Shown here piece by piece: positions 46,306 through 57,100 of a stretch of DNA of 64,000 nucleotides (its first letter is position 1; each line of letters starts with the position of its first letter). A program made the position numbers and the translations under genes. The DNA is taken from positions 52,083,429 to 52,147,428 of the forward strand of contig CM049312.1 in the NCBI GenBank assembly GCA_026874595.1. The letters are read 5' to 3'. The DNA is from Sipunculus nudus. Lineage: Eukaryota > Annelida > Sipuncula > Golfingiida > Sipunculidae. The notes beneath the pieces were generated by a model. The model saw nothing but the letters and a program-made list of their open reading frames with translations, was not told the DNA's origin and ran no database searches.

Positions 46306-46985
46306 TTGGTTGATGAAACTGAGGTAGTAGATTCCTCTCCTGACTCTGAAATGAAGTTATTTGAGCCATTCATACATGATGGTTTTGTATCACTTTCAAG
46401 TGATTTTTCAGATTCTACCCCTGTTAGAATTTTGAGGGACTCTGGTTCAGGCCAAACTCTCATGTTAGAAAACACTTTGCCATTTTCTAATATAGGTCCT
46501 TTACTGGTGCACATGCACTTGTTAATGGTGTGTTTTCAGACAAGCACACTTCAGTTCCGCTTCACAGTATACATTTAAAGTCAGATTTGATTTCTGGGAA
46601 TATTACTGTGGGCATAAGAACTACTTTACCTTTTAAGGGATTTCAGTTGCTACTAGGCAATGATGTGCAGGTGACAAAGTACAGCCTATACCAATAGTGA
46701 CAGAAAAGCTGTCACTTGATCAGGACACTAATCCGGAAAGTAAGGAAATTCCTGGTTTGTATCCTTCGTGTGCTGTAACTAGAGCTATGGCCAAGAAAAC
46801 ACACATGAGGATAATGGTCCAGATAATAACACTCTGGGAGTCACTAGTGACTCGTCTAACGACTCGCCCGTTCAGGATGCAGCATTTTCAAGGTCAAAAC
46901 TTATTGCGGAACAGCATAAGGACCCTGATATTTCATGTTTGTTTTCCCAGTTTCGATTGAATCTTAATTTCGACAGACAGAAATA
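46306..46985 (+). pseudogene. Retroviral-type aspartic protease remnant
   Basis: The segment VRILRDSGSGQTLMLENTLP fits the protease active-site region of Ty3-type Pol, with DSG where DTG is usual. After a frame change come HSIHLKSDLISGNITVGIR and LPFKGFQLLLGND, the C-terminal protease strand. The frame then drifts into the linker that precedes RT (SCAVTRAMAKK). The element ends or becomes unrecognisable near 46985, before RT. Confidence 0.7.
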
Positions 46986-47874
46986 TTGACAAAGTGACAC
47001 ATTTGAGATTACAGATGATAAAAATGAAGAGGAACCAAAGGAGCTATAATTTATGTGGGTAGGGCTTATAATTTTGGAGATATGGCTAAAAAATGATATG
47101 TATTGGAGCGCCCCCTTATAACTATTTTCCGAAAATGAAAAAATCACTTTCGAGATTTTTGAATAGGACAAAAGATGAACAGTATGAAAAAGATTCGTGC
47201 AAAACGTATTGATCGAAATACTAACATACATAAATACACATATATGCACAGATATGTTACAGAAACAAAGTATAAACAATGTCAAATACATTCAGGTTAC
47301 ATTAGACAAGGAACAGTGTCCGGGTTAATAACAGAATATTAAACCCCAATCATTGTTTGAAAATATCCATGGTTAACAGTATTTATACTTGGAGAAGGGA
47401 AATACTTGTTATTAAGTATAATGTTTATATAAAGGAAATAATTATACAGTTCTCTTATTTAAATTTCCTATCAATTCTTTCCATTTTTTCATTGGTGGTT
47501 ATATAAACCTGTCTTCTAGGAATATTATCCTCAATAACATTCTTTCACAAACAGAATAAAGTTGAAAATTCAGGCAAGCTGTTCAGGTATTTACATTTAT
47601 ATATTAATCTTTTATCTAACAACAGTTATATGACAGTTAATGTATTATTTGTTTTATTCAGTTTAATACTATTTCATGTCAACGAGAAGATTCTATGTAT
47701 ATCTTGCCGTGGCGGCGGTACTTGTAGATTTCCACCTTACCGAATGCACTTTATTTTACCACAATGAATAAGAATTTCTAGCTCAAACATAGTTCTTACT
47801 TAGTTGTGTCCTATAACAATTTAAATTGTTTTTCGTATATGCATCTGTGTAATAAGATGCACGTGTACATGTTT
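46986..47874. other. Non-coding spacer
   Basis: AT-rich; no gene, no RT or integrase remains. Confidence 0.4.
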
Positions 47875-48058
47875 ATGAGTAAGTGAAGAAGACATATGAT
47901 ACCTTAATGTAGACTAGCTGCATGGTGTTGTCACTCTTGACACAAGCTTTCGGGGGTACAGCCCCCTTCTTCAGGCTGTACCCCCGAAATCTTGTGTCAA
48001 GAGTGACAACACCACCTAGTCTACATTAAGGTATCATATGTCTACTTCACTTACTCAT
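47875..48058 (-). repeat. Long fold-back hairpin with hammerhead-like motif
   Basis: Arms 47875-47963 and 47974-48058 are complementary over about 85 bp with one substitution and a few inserted bases; the loop is CCCTTCTTCA. On the minus strand the centre reads CCTGAAGAAGGGGG, CTGTA, CCCCCGAAAGCTTGTGTC. CUGANGA, a GC-rich stem and GAAA in this order is the core pattern of hammerhead ribozymes in Penelope-like and other retroelements. It has an extra A after CUGAAGA, and I cannot place a clean cleavage site. Confidence 0.6.
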
Positions 48059-48958
48059 ATATACAGACTAGCACGGTAATTCAAACCTTATATTATGTTT
48101 ATGAAGACTTGTTTGAAAATGACATGACTGTAATTCAGTCATTCTGATCTATTGTATATATGTATTTATGTGTTTAATTCTTGTTCATCTACATGTTTTA
48201 TACTTGAGAAGCCATCTTCTAACTTTTAAAAGCTATTTGGTCGATCGAGTTGAAATAAATATCCTTAAAACAAAAACAAACAAAAAAATAAATAAATAAA
48301 TTTCCGTACTATAAAACAATGATAAAATGAATGAGTATAAGTTTCTTTTCCCTCAGCACAAAAAGAGCAGAACTTATTTTCAACTTTACCAAATTTTAGT
48401 ACGATTTGGATAAGTAGTATATAATTTTATGTAATAATTTATACTGAAATATTCTTAGATCTTCTGATGATTTTTCTTTATATTTTTAATGCCTCATATA
48501 TAGCACTTTTCATATTCAACTGTAACTCAGCACACTATCTAACTATTGCCTGTAAAGTTTCTGTGCGTTTATTTTCCACCAGTTCCTCATAAATATGTTT
48601 TGTTGATACCCCTTTTTCAATAATAATATCTATTTTATCCTGATATATTTCAGCTGGTGAATCAGCTGGTTATCACTTTTTTCCAGATATTTGATTAGAA
48701 TATAGTTTCTACGATAATATTTCTTCTAACGTTTGTACTTGACAAAAATTAAACTTACATCATGTTTCCAATCCAGAAAGGGCTTCAATATTCATGTATT
48801 TCTTTTATTATCTCTTAATTTTATGTTACCTCTAAAGAGTAATTCACCCTTCCCCTTGACAAGATCATAGGACCGGATAAATCTTATTCGAATGGGAAAA
48901 AATGGAACGGTTAATTTTTAATGAGTTTATTATATTGCCGATTTAATTTACGATTAAA
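48059..48958. other. Non-coding AT-rich spacer
   Basis: No gene or repeat recognised. Confidence 0.4.
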
Positions 48959-48981
48959 AGTGTATATATATATATTTATAT

Positions 48982-49018
<37 letters not shown>

Positions 49019-49032
49019 TATTTATTTATTTA
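48959..49032. repeat. (TA)n / (TTTA)n microsatellite
   Basis: Alternating TA with TTTATA breaks, then TTTA tetramers. Confidence 0.9.
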
Positions 49033-49233
49033 TATACACTAGTGTCCATAGGTTGTAATTCATAACAATGTAGCTGAAGTTTGGGTCTCATCTGTGCTTG
49101 GTTGTTGGTTGTTGCATTTCGTTTTAATTATAGTCGTTGTGGTTACTAAAGTGGTAATAGCCAGAGTTGGGAAAGTGGCCTGGCGCATGTATCTGAAGTG
49201 TCGGAGAGCAAGGGGGTTAACGAAATAAACTTA

Positions 49234-50957
49234 TTCTATAGTGCTTGGTCAACCAAGTGGTTAAGACGTCTAGTTACTCTGTAGTGCTTGGTCAGCCATG
49301 TGGTTAAGACGTCAGGTTACTCTATAGTGCTTGGTCAGCCATGTGGTTAAGACGTCAGGTTACTCTATAGTGCTTGGTCAGCCATGTGGTGAAGACGTCA
49401 GGTTACTCTATAGTGCTTGGTCAGCCATGTGGTTAAGACGTCAGGTTACTCTATAGTGCTTGGTCAGCCATGTGGTTAAGACGTCAGGTTACTCTATAGT
49501 GCTTGGTCAGCCATGTGGTGAAGACGTCAGGTTACTCTTTAGTGTTTGGTCTGCCATGTGGTTAAGACGTCAGGTTACTCTATAGTGCTTGGTCAGCCAT
49601 GTGGTTGTGACGCCAGGCTACTCTATAGTGCTTGGTCAGCCATGTGGTTAAGACGTCAGGTTACTCTATAGTGCTTGGTCAGCCATGTGGTTAACACGTC
49701 AGGTTACTCTATAGTGCGTGGACAGCCATGTGGTTAAGACGTCAGGTTACTCTATAGTTCTAGGTCAGCCAAGTGGTTAAGACGTCAGATTACTCTATAG
49801 TGCTTGGTCAGCCATGTGGTTAAGTAGTCAGGTTACTCTATAGTGCTTGGTCAGCCATGTGGTTAAGACGTCAGGTTACTCTATAGTGCTTGGGCAGTCA
49901 TGTGGTTGAGACTTCAGGTTACTCTATAGTGCTTCGACAGCCATGTGGATGAGACGTCAGGCAACTCTATAGTGCTTGGTCAGCCATGTGGTTAAGACGT
50001 CAGGTTACTCTAAAGTGCTTGGTCAGCCATGTGGTTAAGACGTCAGGTTACTCTAAAGTGCTTGGTCAGCCATGTGGTTAAGACGTCAGGTTACTCTATA
50101 GTTCTTGGTCAGCCATGTGGTTACGACGTCAGGTTAAACTATAGTGCTTGGACAGCCATGTGGTTTAGACGTCAGGTTACTCTATAGTGTTTGGTCTGCC
50201 ATGTGGTTACGACGTCAGGGTAAACTATAGTGCTTGGACAGCCATGCGGTTTAGACGTCAGGTTACTCTATAGTGTTTGGTCTGCCATGTGGTTAAGACG
50301 TCAGTTTGCTCTTTAGTGCTTGATCAGCCATGTGGTTAAGACGTCAGGTTACTCTATAGTGTTTGGTCTGCCATGTGGTTAACACGTCAGGTTACTCTAT
50401 AGTGCTTGGTCAGCCATGTGGTGAAGACGTCAGGTTACTCTATAGTGCTTGGTCAGCCAAGTGGTTATGACGTCAGGGTACTCTATAGTGCTTGGTCAGC
50501 CATGTGGTTAAGACGTCAGGGTACTCTATAGTGCTTGGTCAGCCATGTGGTTAAGACGTCAGGTTACTCTATAGTGCTTGGTCAGCCATGTGGTCAAGAC
50601 GTCAGGTTACTCTATAGTGCTTGGTCAGCCATGTGGTTAAGACGTTAGGTTATTCTATAGTGCTTGATCAGCCATGTGGTAAAGACGTCAGGTTACTCTA
50701 TAGTGCTTGGTCAGCCATGTGGTTAAGACGTCAGGTTACTCTATAGTGCTTGGTCAGCCATGTGGTTAAGACGTCAGGATACTCTATAGTGCTTGGTCAG
50801 CCATGTGGTTAAGACGTCAGGGTACTCTATAGTGCTTGGTCGGCCATGTGGTTAAGACGTCAGGTTACTCTATAGTGCTTGGTCAGCCATGTGGTTAAGA
50901 CGTCAGGTTACTCAATAGTGCTTGGTCAGCCATGTGGTTTAGACGTCAGGTTACTCT
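49234..50957. repeat. 43-bp satellite array, ~40 copies
   Basis: The unit reads TCTATAGTGCTTGGTCAGCC, ATGTGGTTAAGACGTCAGGT, TAC. About 40 head-to-tail copies with few substitutions, no length change and no unique spacers. GCCATGTGGTTAAGACGTCA resembles the D-arm (A box) of a tRNA with a G-G-T-T-A-A D-loop, suggesting origin from part of a tRNA-derived SINE. The array is young compared with the other repeats here. Confidence 0.92.
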
Positions 50958-51435
50958 CTACTCTCGATTGCCCTCGAAGGCAAAACTAATGGAACATCCG
51001 GGATTCACTCTGATGTCTTAACGATAGATTTCTGTATTAGTCCTACTTCCATACAGATAAAAACATATTATACCCTTGATTCATTCATCTTCATTCAAAA
51101 GATATATCATTTTAATCCAGCCTATTTAAGCTCACCCCTTGTATTGTTATTGTGGTTATAAGTCTATGGGATAGCTGAACCAAAGGCAGCATTTTTACGC
51201 TGCTGATGCACTGCCGTTCACACGAGATGGATTTTGTTCGGTGGATTTGGTTTGTGTGCATTCGCTCATTTTTGTGTTACCTCCACGGAATAGACAGTCA
51301 GGTAGTGTCTGTGAGGCAACCTTGGCTATGGTTAGACAAGCGGGTGTTCAGTTGTTTCTATGAAGCAGACTTGGCTTCGGTTCGACAAGCGAGTTTTCAG
51401 TTGTTTCTATAAGTCAGACCTATCGGGTAGTTTTA
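50958..51435. other. Non-coding spacer
   Basis: No gene. A short imperfect repeat (GACTTGGCTTCGGTTCGACAAGCG-like) is at 51310-51410. Confidence 0.4.
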
Positions 51436-51921
51436 TACGCCCGTCATATGACGGGAATTAGTATGGTAAACTCACCGTCCGTCCGTTAACTTTTAGTGTC
51501 GCCGCGATAACATATCAGGGGTTTGATGGATTTTCGCGAAAATCACCATTAGCACTTACCAACATTATCTAGCCCTAGTTTTATTATGGACAACATCCAC
51601 GCATATTTAATAAGGTCACGGGTCACTCGGCTACTTTGTGGTGTCGCCGCGATAACTTACGAAGAATATGAAGGATTTTTATAAAACTAACCAGAAATGT
51701 TAATCAATAAAATATCTCGCTTGAGTTAAAATTCCAGCGAAATATTCAGAGGTCACCGCACTTTGAAGTCACCTTGGTGACTTACCAAAAATCCTATGGA
51801 TTTACATGAATCTCATTATACATATATAGTTACCAATAGAGTTTCTCAGCTGAATTACATTTTCATCAAAATTCACGCATATTTTAAGAGGTCAGAGGTC
51901 ACCAGAGAAACGACGGGCGTA
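51436..51921. mobile_element. Harbinger-like MITE
   Basis: Perfect 10-bp terminal inverted repeats TACGCCCGTC and GACGGGCGTA, flanked by TTA on both sides (51433-51435 and 51922-51924). A 3-bp TWA duplication is typical of PIF/Harbinger. The 486-bp interior has three diverged tandem copies of a GTCGCCGCGATAACNTA..GG.TTT.TG unit, 116-130 bp apart, and no coding capacity. Confidence 0.7.
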
Positions 51922-51924
51922 TTA

Positions 51925-52509
51925 TGCACGTTTGCGGTGTTCTTGTTAGGTAATTTTCATAGATAACCCTGTTTATGTTTGCATACGATTCCCGATTTCC
52001 CGTTTTGTCGAATCAGAGGGTAAACTCTGTCCCTAGCATACGGACTCAATTCCTATGAATGCAGGCTGAATGTTCGGGCTAAGGAATAGAGTAATAGCAT
52101 TTCTACATATTGATAGCAAGACTACAAATAATATGGAACATTTACTGACAGGTTTGTTGGGCATTTCCTATTTATTCTCATCACGTGACTGTTCAGCACA
52201 TGAAGACAATCCTCTTTGTGGTTTTGTATATGGAGTATTCATGCATGAATTAAAGACTGCAAACAGTATTTATCATCATGACTGGTCAACTTTTAATTTT
52301 CCTCAGATGTATGGTACAACAGAGAAGTGAAAGCTAATCCAGACATGTTTGGTATACCGTTGCGCCAGCTGTTCAAGGCACGTGTTTTATAAGACAGATG
52401 TGTTAAGCATTTCCACATAAAAGGGGATTCGATTTATCTGATATATAATACAAAGTTCAATAATACACATTCCGAGTTGATTATTAGTCTTGGATGGGTG
52501 TATCTATGT
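51925..52509. other. Spacer without recognised gene
   Basis: An 86-codon frame (52070-52330) has no recognisable domain and no supporting splice signals; treated as non-coding. Confidence 0.4.
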
Positions 52510-52523
52510 ATATACATGATATA

Positions 52524-52580
<57 letters not shown>
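52510..52580. repeat. (TA)n microsatellite
   Basis: About 70 bp of TA dinucleotides. Further TA tracts: 52767-52793, 54766-54780, 55034-55054, 55553-55590, 61381-61420, 61456-61516. Confidence 0.95.
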
Positions 52581-52584
<4 letters not shown>

Positions 52585-52585
<1 letters not shown>

Positions 52586-52763
52586 GGGCGGGTCCAGAAT
52601 TTAGAAAGAGGAGGGGTCCAACACTGGAGAACTATAATGACAAACCTAAAATAAGGTCCCCTGGTCAGGAAAAAAAAGGGGGGGGGTCCAGCCCGCATAA
52701 AATGGTCTGCAGCTGTTATAACATGACGTAATGTGGCGAATTATTATAATTTAAATAAGTACT

Positions 52764-52798
<35 letters not shown>

Positions 52799-54066
52799 TT
52801 AGCTGATAAACCCGGTAAACCGGGCTTTTTACCAGGGTTGTGGAGATGAATGAGGAATTTTTTATTCTAAAGTTAAAAGATATCTTATTATAAGATATGT
52901 ACAAATATTTGTTTGCATTTATTTTATGGTGCTGCGGTCAGGGCAAGAAATTCATGTACCGGCATGTTTACCTTGAAGACCTGGCGGGTGATGAAGTCAT
53001 GAAGGGGCATTCATGTTTTCGATAATCCTTGACTGGTTACTATTGTTGGACGTATAAAGAACAGGTTGATATGAGGAAGACATGAACGATGAAATAATTG
53101 TACGTTTTAAGGAGGGATTATTCCTGAAGAAAAATACGAAAATATGCATACATAGTTAGTAGCAGAAGCGGACCCAAGTGTAGTCGTATCAGACCAATTT
53201 TGAGTCCTAGAAACCCCGCCCCTACCCCCTACCCCTGCCCTTTTCCGGATATGGGGACCTTGTCTTTGGTCCTGTCATTTAGCCCCCTGGGGTGAACCCC
53301 CCCCCCTCCTTTTCATAAAGTGAGAGTTATGTGTTTTTTTCACATTAACTGACCACGCACGTGGGTCAGAGTCGGGGTCAAATGTCAGGCCAAACATGCT
53401 TAATTCCTTTACTGAAAGCTTGGGTTATTCCTTTGCACAATTTAGTATACTTAATCTTTTGCTGCACTGGACCGCACAGGCGACCGGTCTTTGCCGAAGG
53501 CAGTTCGGCTGTTTTCGTTGAAAACATCCATCCAAAAAAATGCAAAAATAAGTCAAATGATGTGAACATTAAATATTATTTATTTTCATATCTGTGAGGA
53601 CACTGTGGGAACAATAACCTTTAGAATGAGGTATCGAACTGTATCGTACGCAACGCGGTTTTAAAGAATATTGCGAACAAAAGTGAACCGAATTCCTTTT
53701 GTTAGTGTTAGAAATGTTCTTTGGAAAGAGCTAACGATGGCCATTCTGTTATTTTCTGTCATCCAGAGGAGACATGCGTGTGACGTAACAAATAGCCTAC
53801 CATTGTTAAATCATCGTAATTTCTGTGCATCGAAAAATGTATCTATATATATGGTTCGAGCAAACGCGCAAGCCAGGGAATCTGCATGTTTATACACATA
53901 CATTTTGCACTAATTTTATGGAATTCATAGAAGGTAGCTTATGAATTTGCTCTCGGATAATCGCAAAATATGTCATTTACGCTACTGGAGCCAAAAGGTT
54001 AAGCTTCAGTTCATTTTATAACAATTTAAACCCCATTCATGCCCACAACGTCAACGAGCCCCTAGT
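52585..54066. other. Spacer with short GC-rich repeats
   Basis: CAGGGGCGGGTCCAGAATTT..GGGGGGGTCC at 52582-52700 and a C-rich relative at 53160-53310 belong with 29020-29090 and 57770-57900: a short family built on GCGGGTCCAGG and G/C runs. The rest has no recognised gene. Confidence 0.45.
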
Positions 54067-54620
54067 TGTTTTTTTTTTTTTTTTTTTTTTGCCAAAAAGC
54101 TTCGGCCGGACATTGTTTGCTCGGACGAGCCTCGTCTGTATTTTCACAGCTCGTTTGGGAGTTTAGGAGCTCGTCGCTCTTTAACGCGGAGTAAAAGAAC
54201 GAAGAGGACTCGCTTGAAATTCGGCGAATGATTTGCTCGGTAGCAGCTCAGGAAGAGATCGCCTGGTGCCTCCAGCGCTGCTCCCGGGGGGATCTTTGGG
54301 ACCGTCCGAAGTCGGCGCGGTTTTTTTTTTTTTTTTTTTTAGGTCGGGGAGACCACTGAGGGGCAACGAACGAGTTCCGAACAATGTTCGGAGGAGGCTC
54401 GGACGTGCTTCCAACGACGTCCTGTCGAGCCCCTTCACATTTCAGGTGCAGAAAAAATCTTTTGAGTCGGCTGGGCCTCGATAGAAACTAATGAGACCAT
54501 AATCTATAAAAAAATCGACGGATGTAGACCGGATTTTTAAAATGGGCGAGGAGCTCGCTGCTCGCCCGATTTGCAAAACCCATCCACCGGAGGTCGGCCG
54601 AAAACGTGGCTTAGGCTTAA
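54067..54620 (-). repeat. GC-rich stretch with two ~23-nt poly(T) tracts
   Basis: Poly(T) at 54067-54090 and 54320-54340, each followed by GC-rich sequence (54091-54319, 54341-54620) unlike its surroundings. On the minus strand this reads as GC-rich sequence ending in poly(A), the form of reverse-transcribed RNA insertions. No known RNA family recognised. Confidence 0.45.
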
Positions 54621-54780
54621 GGAAGCAGGGATAGTGGAACGGAGTACAGAAATTCCGTCATTCCCCTCTGACCTGCAGATATGCACAAATATCATAAAGA
54701 GGAAAATGTGTCATTTTTGGTTCCATGCCTTCAAATATTATTTACATTACGGCCTGGTTGACCATATATATATATATATA

Positions 54781-55000
54781 TGGAAAGGGTATACACAGAA
54801 AAGTGGTTCACTGCCAGTGGGATTCGAACCCACGATCTTCCGATTTCCGGTGCGGCTGCCTTAGTCCACTTGGCCATGACAGATTCCCAACCTCACTGTG
54901 TATTTGTACACTTTTATAGGAACCAGCGAAGTGACGTCATGGTAGTGACGTCATAGTCTCACCCACTACACGTGTCGGCACGGCGACTTTTGCATGCAGC
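54781..55000 (-). mobile_element. tRNA-derived SINE, copy A
   Basis: On the minus strand: GCCGTGCCGACACGTG, two CRE-like TGACGTCA-type sites, TATAAAAGTGTACA, then a tRNA-like region (GGCCAAGTGGACTAAGGCAG, GTGGGTTCGAATCCCAC) at about 54812-54885 and the end GTATACCCTTTCCA followed by (TA)n. Nearly identical to copies B and C. Confidence 0.8.
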
Positions 55001-55051
55001 AGGGAGAACTGATGGCTTTATTTGGTGTACGGCATATATTATATATATATA

Positions 55052-55294
55052 TATAGATGTATGAGTAGCCATGCTGGTTCATTGTTTTATAGATGGAAAG
55101 GGTATACACAGAAAAGTGGTTCACTGCCAGTGGGATTCGAACCCACGATCTTCCGATTTCCGGTGCGGCTGCCTTAGTCCACTTGGCCATGACAGATTCC
55201 CAACCTCACTGTGTATTTGTACACTTTTATAGGAACCAGCGAAGTGACGTCATGGTAGTGACGTCATAGTCTCACCCACTACACGTGTCGGCAC
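55052..55294 (-). mobile_element. tRNA-derived SINE, copy B (left arm of palindrome)
   Basis: Same element as copy A, with a longer 3' end (CATCTATAAAACAATGAACC, AGCATGGCTACTCATACATC) before its TA tract. It mirrors copy C across a 20-bp centre (55295-55314). Confidence 0.85.
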
Positions 55295-55314
55295 TGCAGC
55301 ATGCAAAAGTCGCC

Positions 55315-55551
55315 GTGCCGACACGTGTAGTGGGTGAGACTATGATGTCACTACCATGACGTCACTTCGCTGGTTCCTATAAAAGTGTACAAATACACAG
55401 TGAGGTTGGGAATCTGTCATGGCCAAGTGGACTAAGGCAGCCGCACCGGAAATCGGAAGATCGTGGGTTCGAATCCCACTGGCAGTGAACCACTTTTCTG
55501 TGTATACCCTTTCCATCTATAAAACAATGAACCAGCATGGCTACTCATACA

Positions 55552-55557
<6 letters not shown>
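55315..55557 (+). mobile_element. tRNA-derived SINE, copy C (right arm of palindrome)
   Basis: Plus-strand copy. The tRNA-like part at about 55417-55490 has an A box (GGCCAAGTGGA) and a B box (GGTTCGAATCC) with a long variable region, as in tRNA-Ser/Leu. Differs from B by one base (GATGTCA against GACGTCA). Ends in (TA)n. Confidence 0.85.
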
Positions 55558-55590
<33 letters not shown>

Positions 55591-55594
<4 letters not shown>

Positions 55595-56199
55595 GCTTCA
55601 TGGCATCCTTGTTTAACAAGTGACCATTGTTTATCCTTGAATTGAATATGAAGTAATGTGACGTAACAATGAAGCGCATACAAGGGAAGAAAACAGGTGG
55701 CGCTGTAAAGCGGGGTCGACAGCTCCTGATAATTGGTCCCGTCAGAATCGGTGCCTCGTTTGTGCGTAAAGTATATTATGATGTCATCACTGTTCCCTGC
55801 AATGTCCTTCACAGGATGGCGGTCTGATATTGCTAAAGAATTGACTAGTTTTTCATAAAATGGTTTCGAAAACATTGTTTACAGCAAAGGATATGAGGTA
55901 TGCTATTATTAGTTAATTACACGGTTGGCTTTTTTTGCCCTGGGGGCAAAAAGTGTTGGCGTTCTTTGACATGCAAAAAAAGAATCGCAGAAAAAAAAAA
56001 CAGGTAGACAGGGGTTGTGGAACGGACGATAAAACAGGTGTTAGACCTCTTAACACAGTTGATTTAAAAGGGAATGTTATACAGTTCTATATAACGAATC
56101 TAGAGCAGCAATTTTAACTATATTGTTCTAAAATAAAAAAAAGTATGCCATTCAAATTACATTACCTGATATCTTTTTTAATCCATGTTATTGAATACC
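55591..56199. other. Spacer without recognised gene
   Basis: No domain in any frame. Two overlapping minus-strand frames read into the SINE. Confidence 0.4.
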
Positions 56200-57100
56200 C
56201 AGACAAAGTCGTGATACGCCGCGGCCACGATCCTTTTCAAATTTTGCACGTACATAGATATTGGTGAGAGGACAAAGACGTTTTAAAATGGGGTCATGAT
56301 CTTTACCAGGAGAGTGACCTTGACCTTGAATAGATCCAATTTTGCTGAAAATCACACAAAACATTAGATATCTCAAGAAATACTCGATGGATTGGTCCGA
56401 AAATCAGATTGCATGGAAATCTTGGATAGCCGTGTCTAGTGTTGGGGACTGGTGGCGTAACCTATAACCCTTTTCTTGTTTTTCTGCCATTTAATACCCC
56501 CTTCACTGCCACTTGACAATAGTGTCAGCAATATAATATTTTAAAAATTGACAGATTTCTTACATATTGTGCAGATGACTAGATATGGGCCCTAGGATAA
56601 TACTTTTTAAAATTCAGGTCATAACTGTTATTATAAGAGCGACCTTGACCCTATATATTTTGGTGACAATTTCATTAAACATTAGATTTATCAAGAATTG
56701 GTCGATGGATTGTGCTGCAAATCAGGATAGTTAAATATCGAGGATAGGCAATTCTCGGATTCGAAAACCGTTGATCTTGAATTGACCTTGAAGTTTAAAT
56801 CAGGCAAAATCGAAGAATTATTATAAACCTCATAACTTCAGAGGTACTGGATTTTTTTTCTCAAATTTGGTACACCAATTGTTTCAACCATGCAAGTTGT
56901 CGGAGGAGTATGAAGACTTGTAACCTTGACCTTGATCTTCACGGTCAAATCAGCGGAAATATAGGATTTAAGTCAACCCCATAACTTTTGAAGTTCTGCA
57001 TATATTTGGCTGAAATTTGATACAGCATTTGTTTGAACCATGTTCTTTGACAAGTTTGAAGACTGGTGACCTTGAACTTGATCTTCTCGAACTGCTAAAT
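56200..57100. repeat. Degenerate GACCTTGACC repeats, minus-oriented head
   Basis: 56220-56480 is an inverted relative of 23098-23410: TGGTGGCGTAACCTATAACC is its terminus, with GATAGCCGTGTC and AGGAGAGTGACCTTGACCTT. 56740-57090 holds two ~135-bp units with GACCTTGAnCTTGATCTTC, CCATAACTTnnGAAGT and TTTGnTACA.CA.TTGTTT.AACCATG. Confidence 0.55.

Noticed and set aside
49234-50957. CRISPR-like array
   Set aside because: All units are contiguous 43-bp copies without unique spacers, in a eukaryotic context.
52070-52330. 86-codon frame starting MFGLRNRVIAF
   Set aside because: Could be a small gene, but there is no similarity, splice signal or promoter evidence, and such lengths are expected by chance in 64 kb.
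54812-55490. Three tRNA genes
   Set aside because: Each tRNA-like part is embedded in a longer repeated element with identical flanks and a TA tail, has an irregular anticodon stem, and is present as near-identical copies; these are SINE heads.
55432-55875. 147-codon minus-strand frame
   Set aside because: Its C-terminal third is the antisense SINE and its middle is the TA tract (IYIYIY); the remaining part has no recognisable domain.
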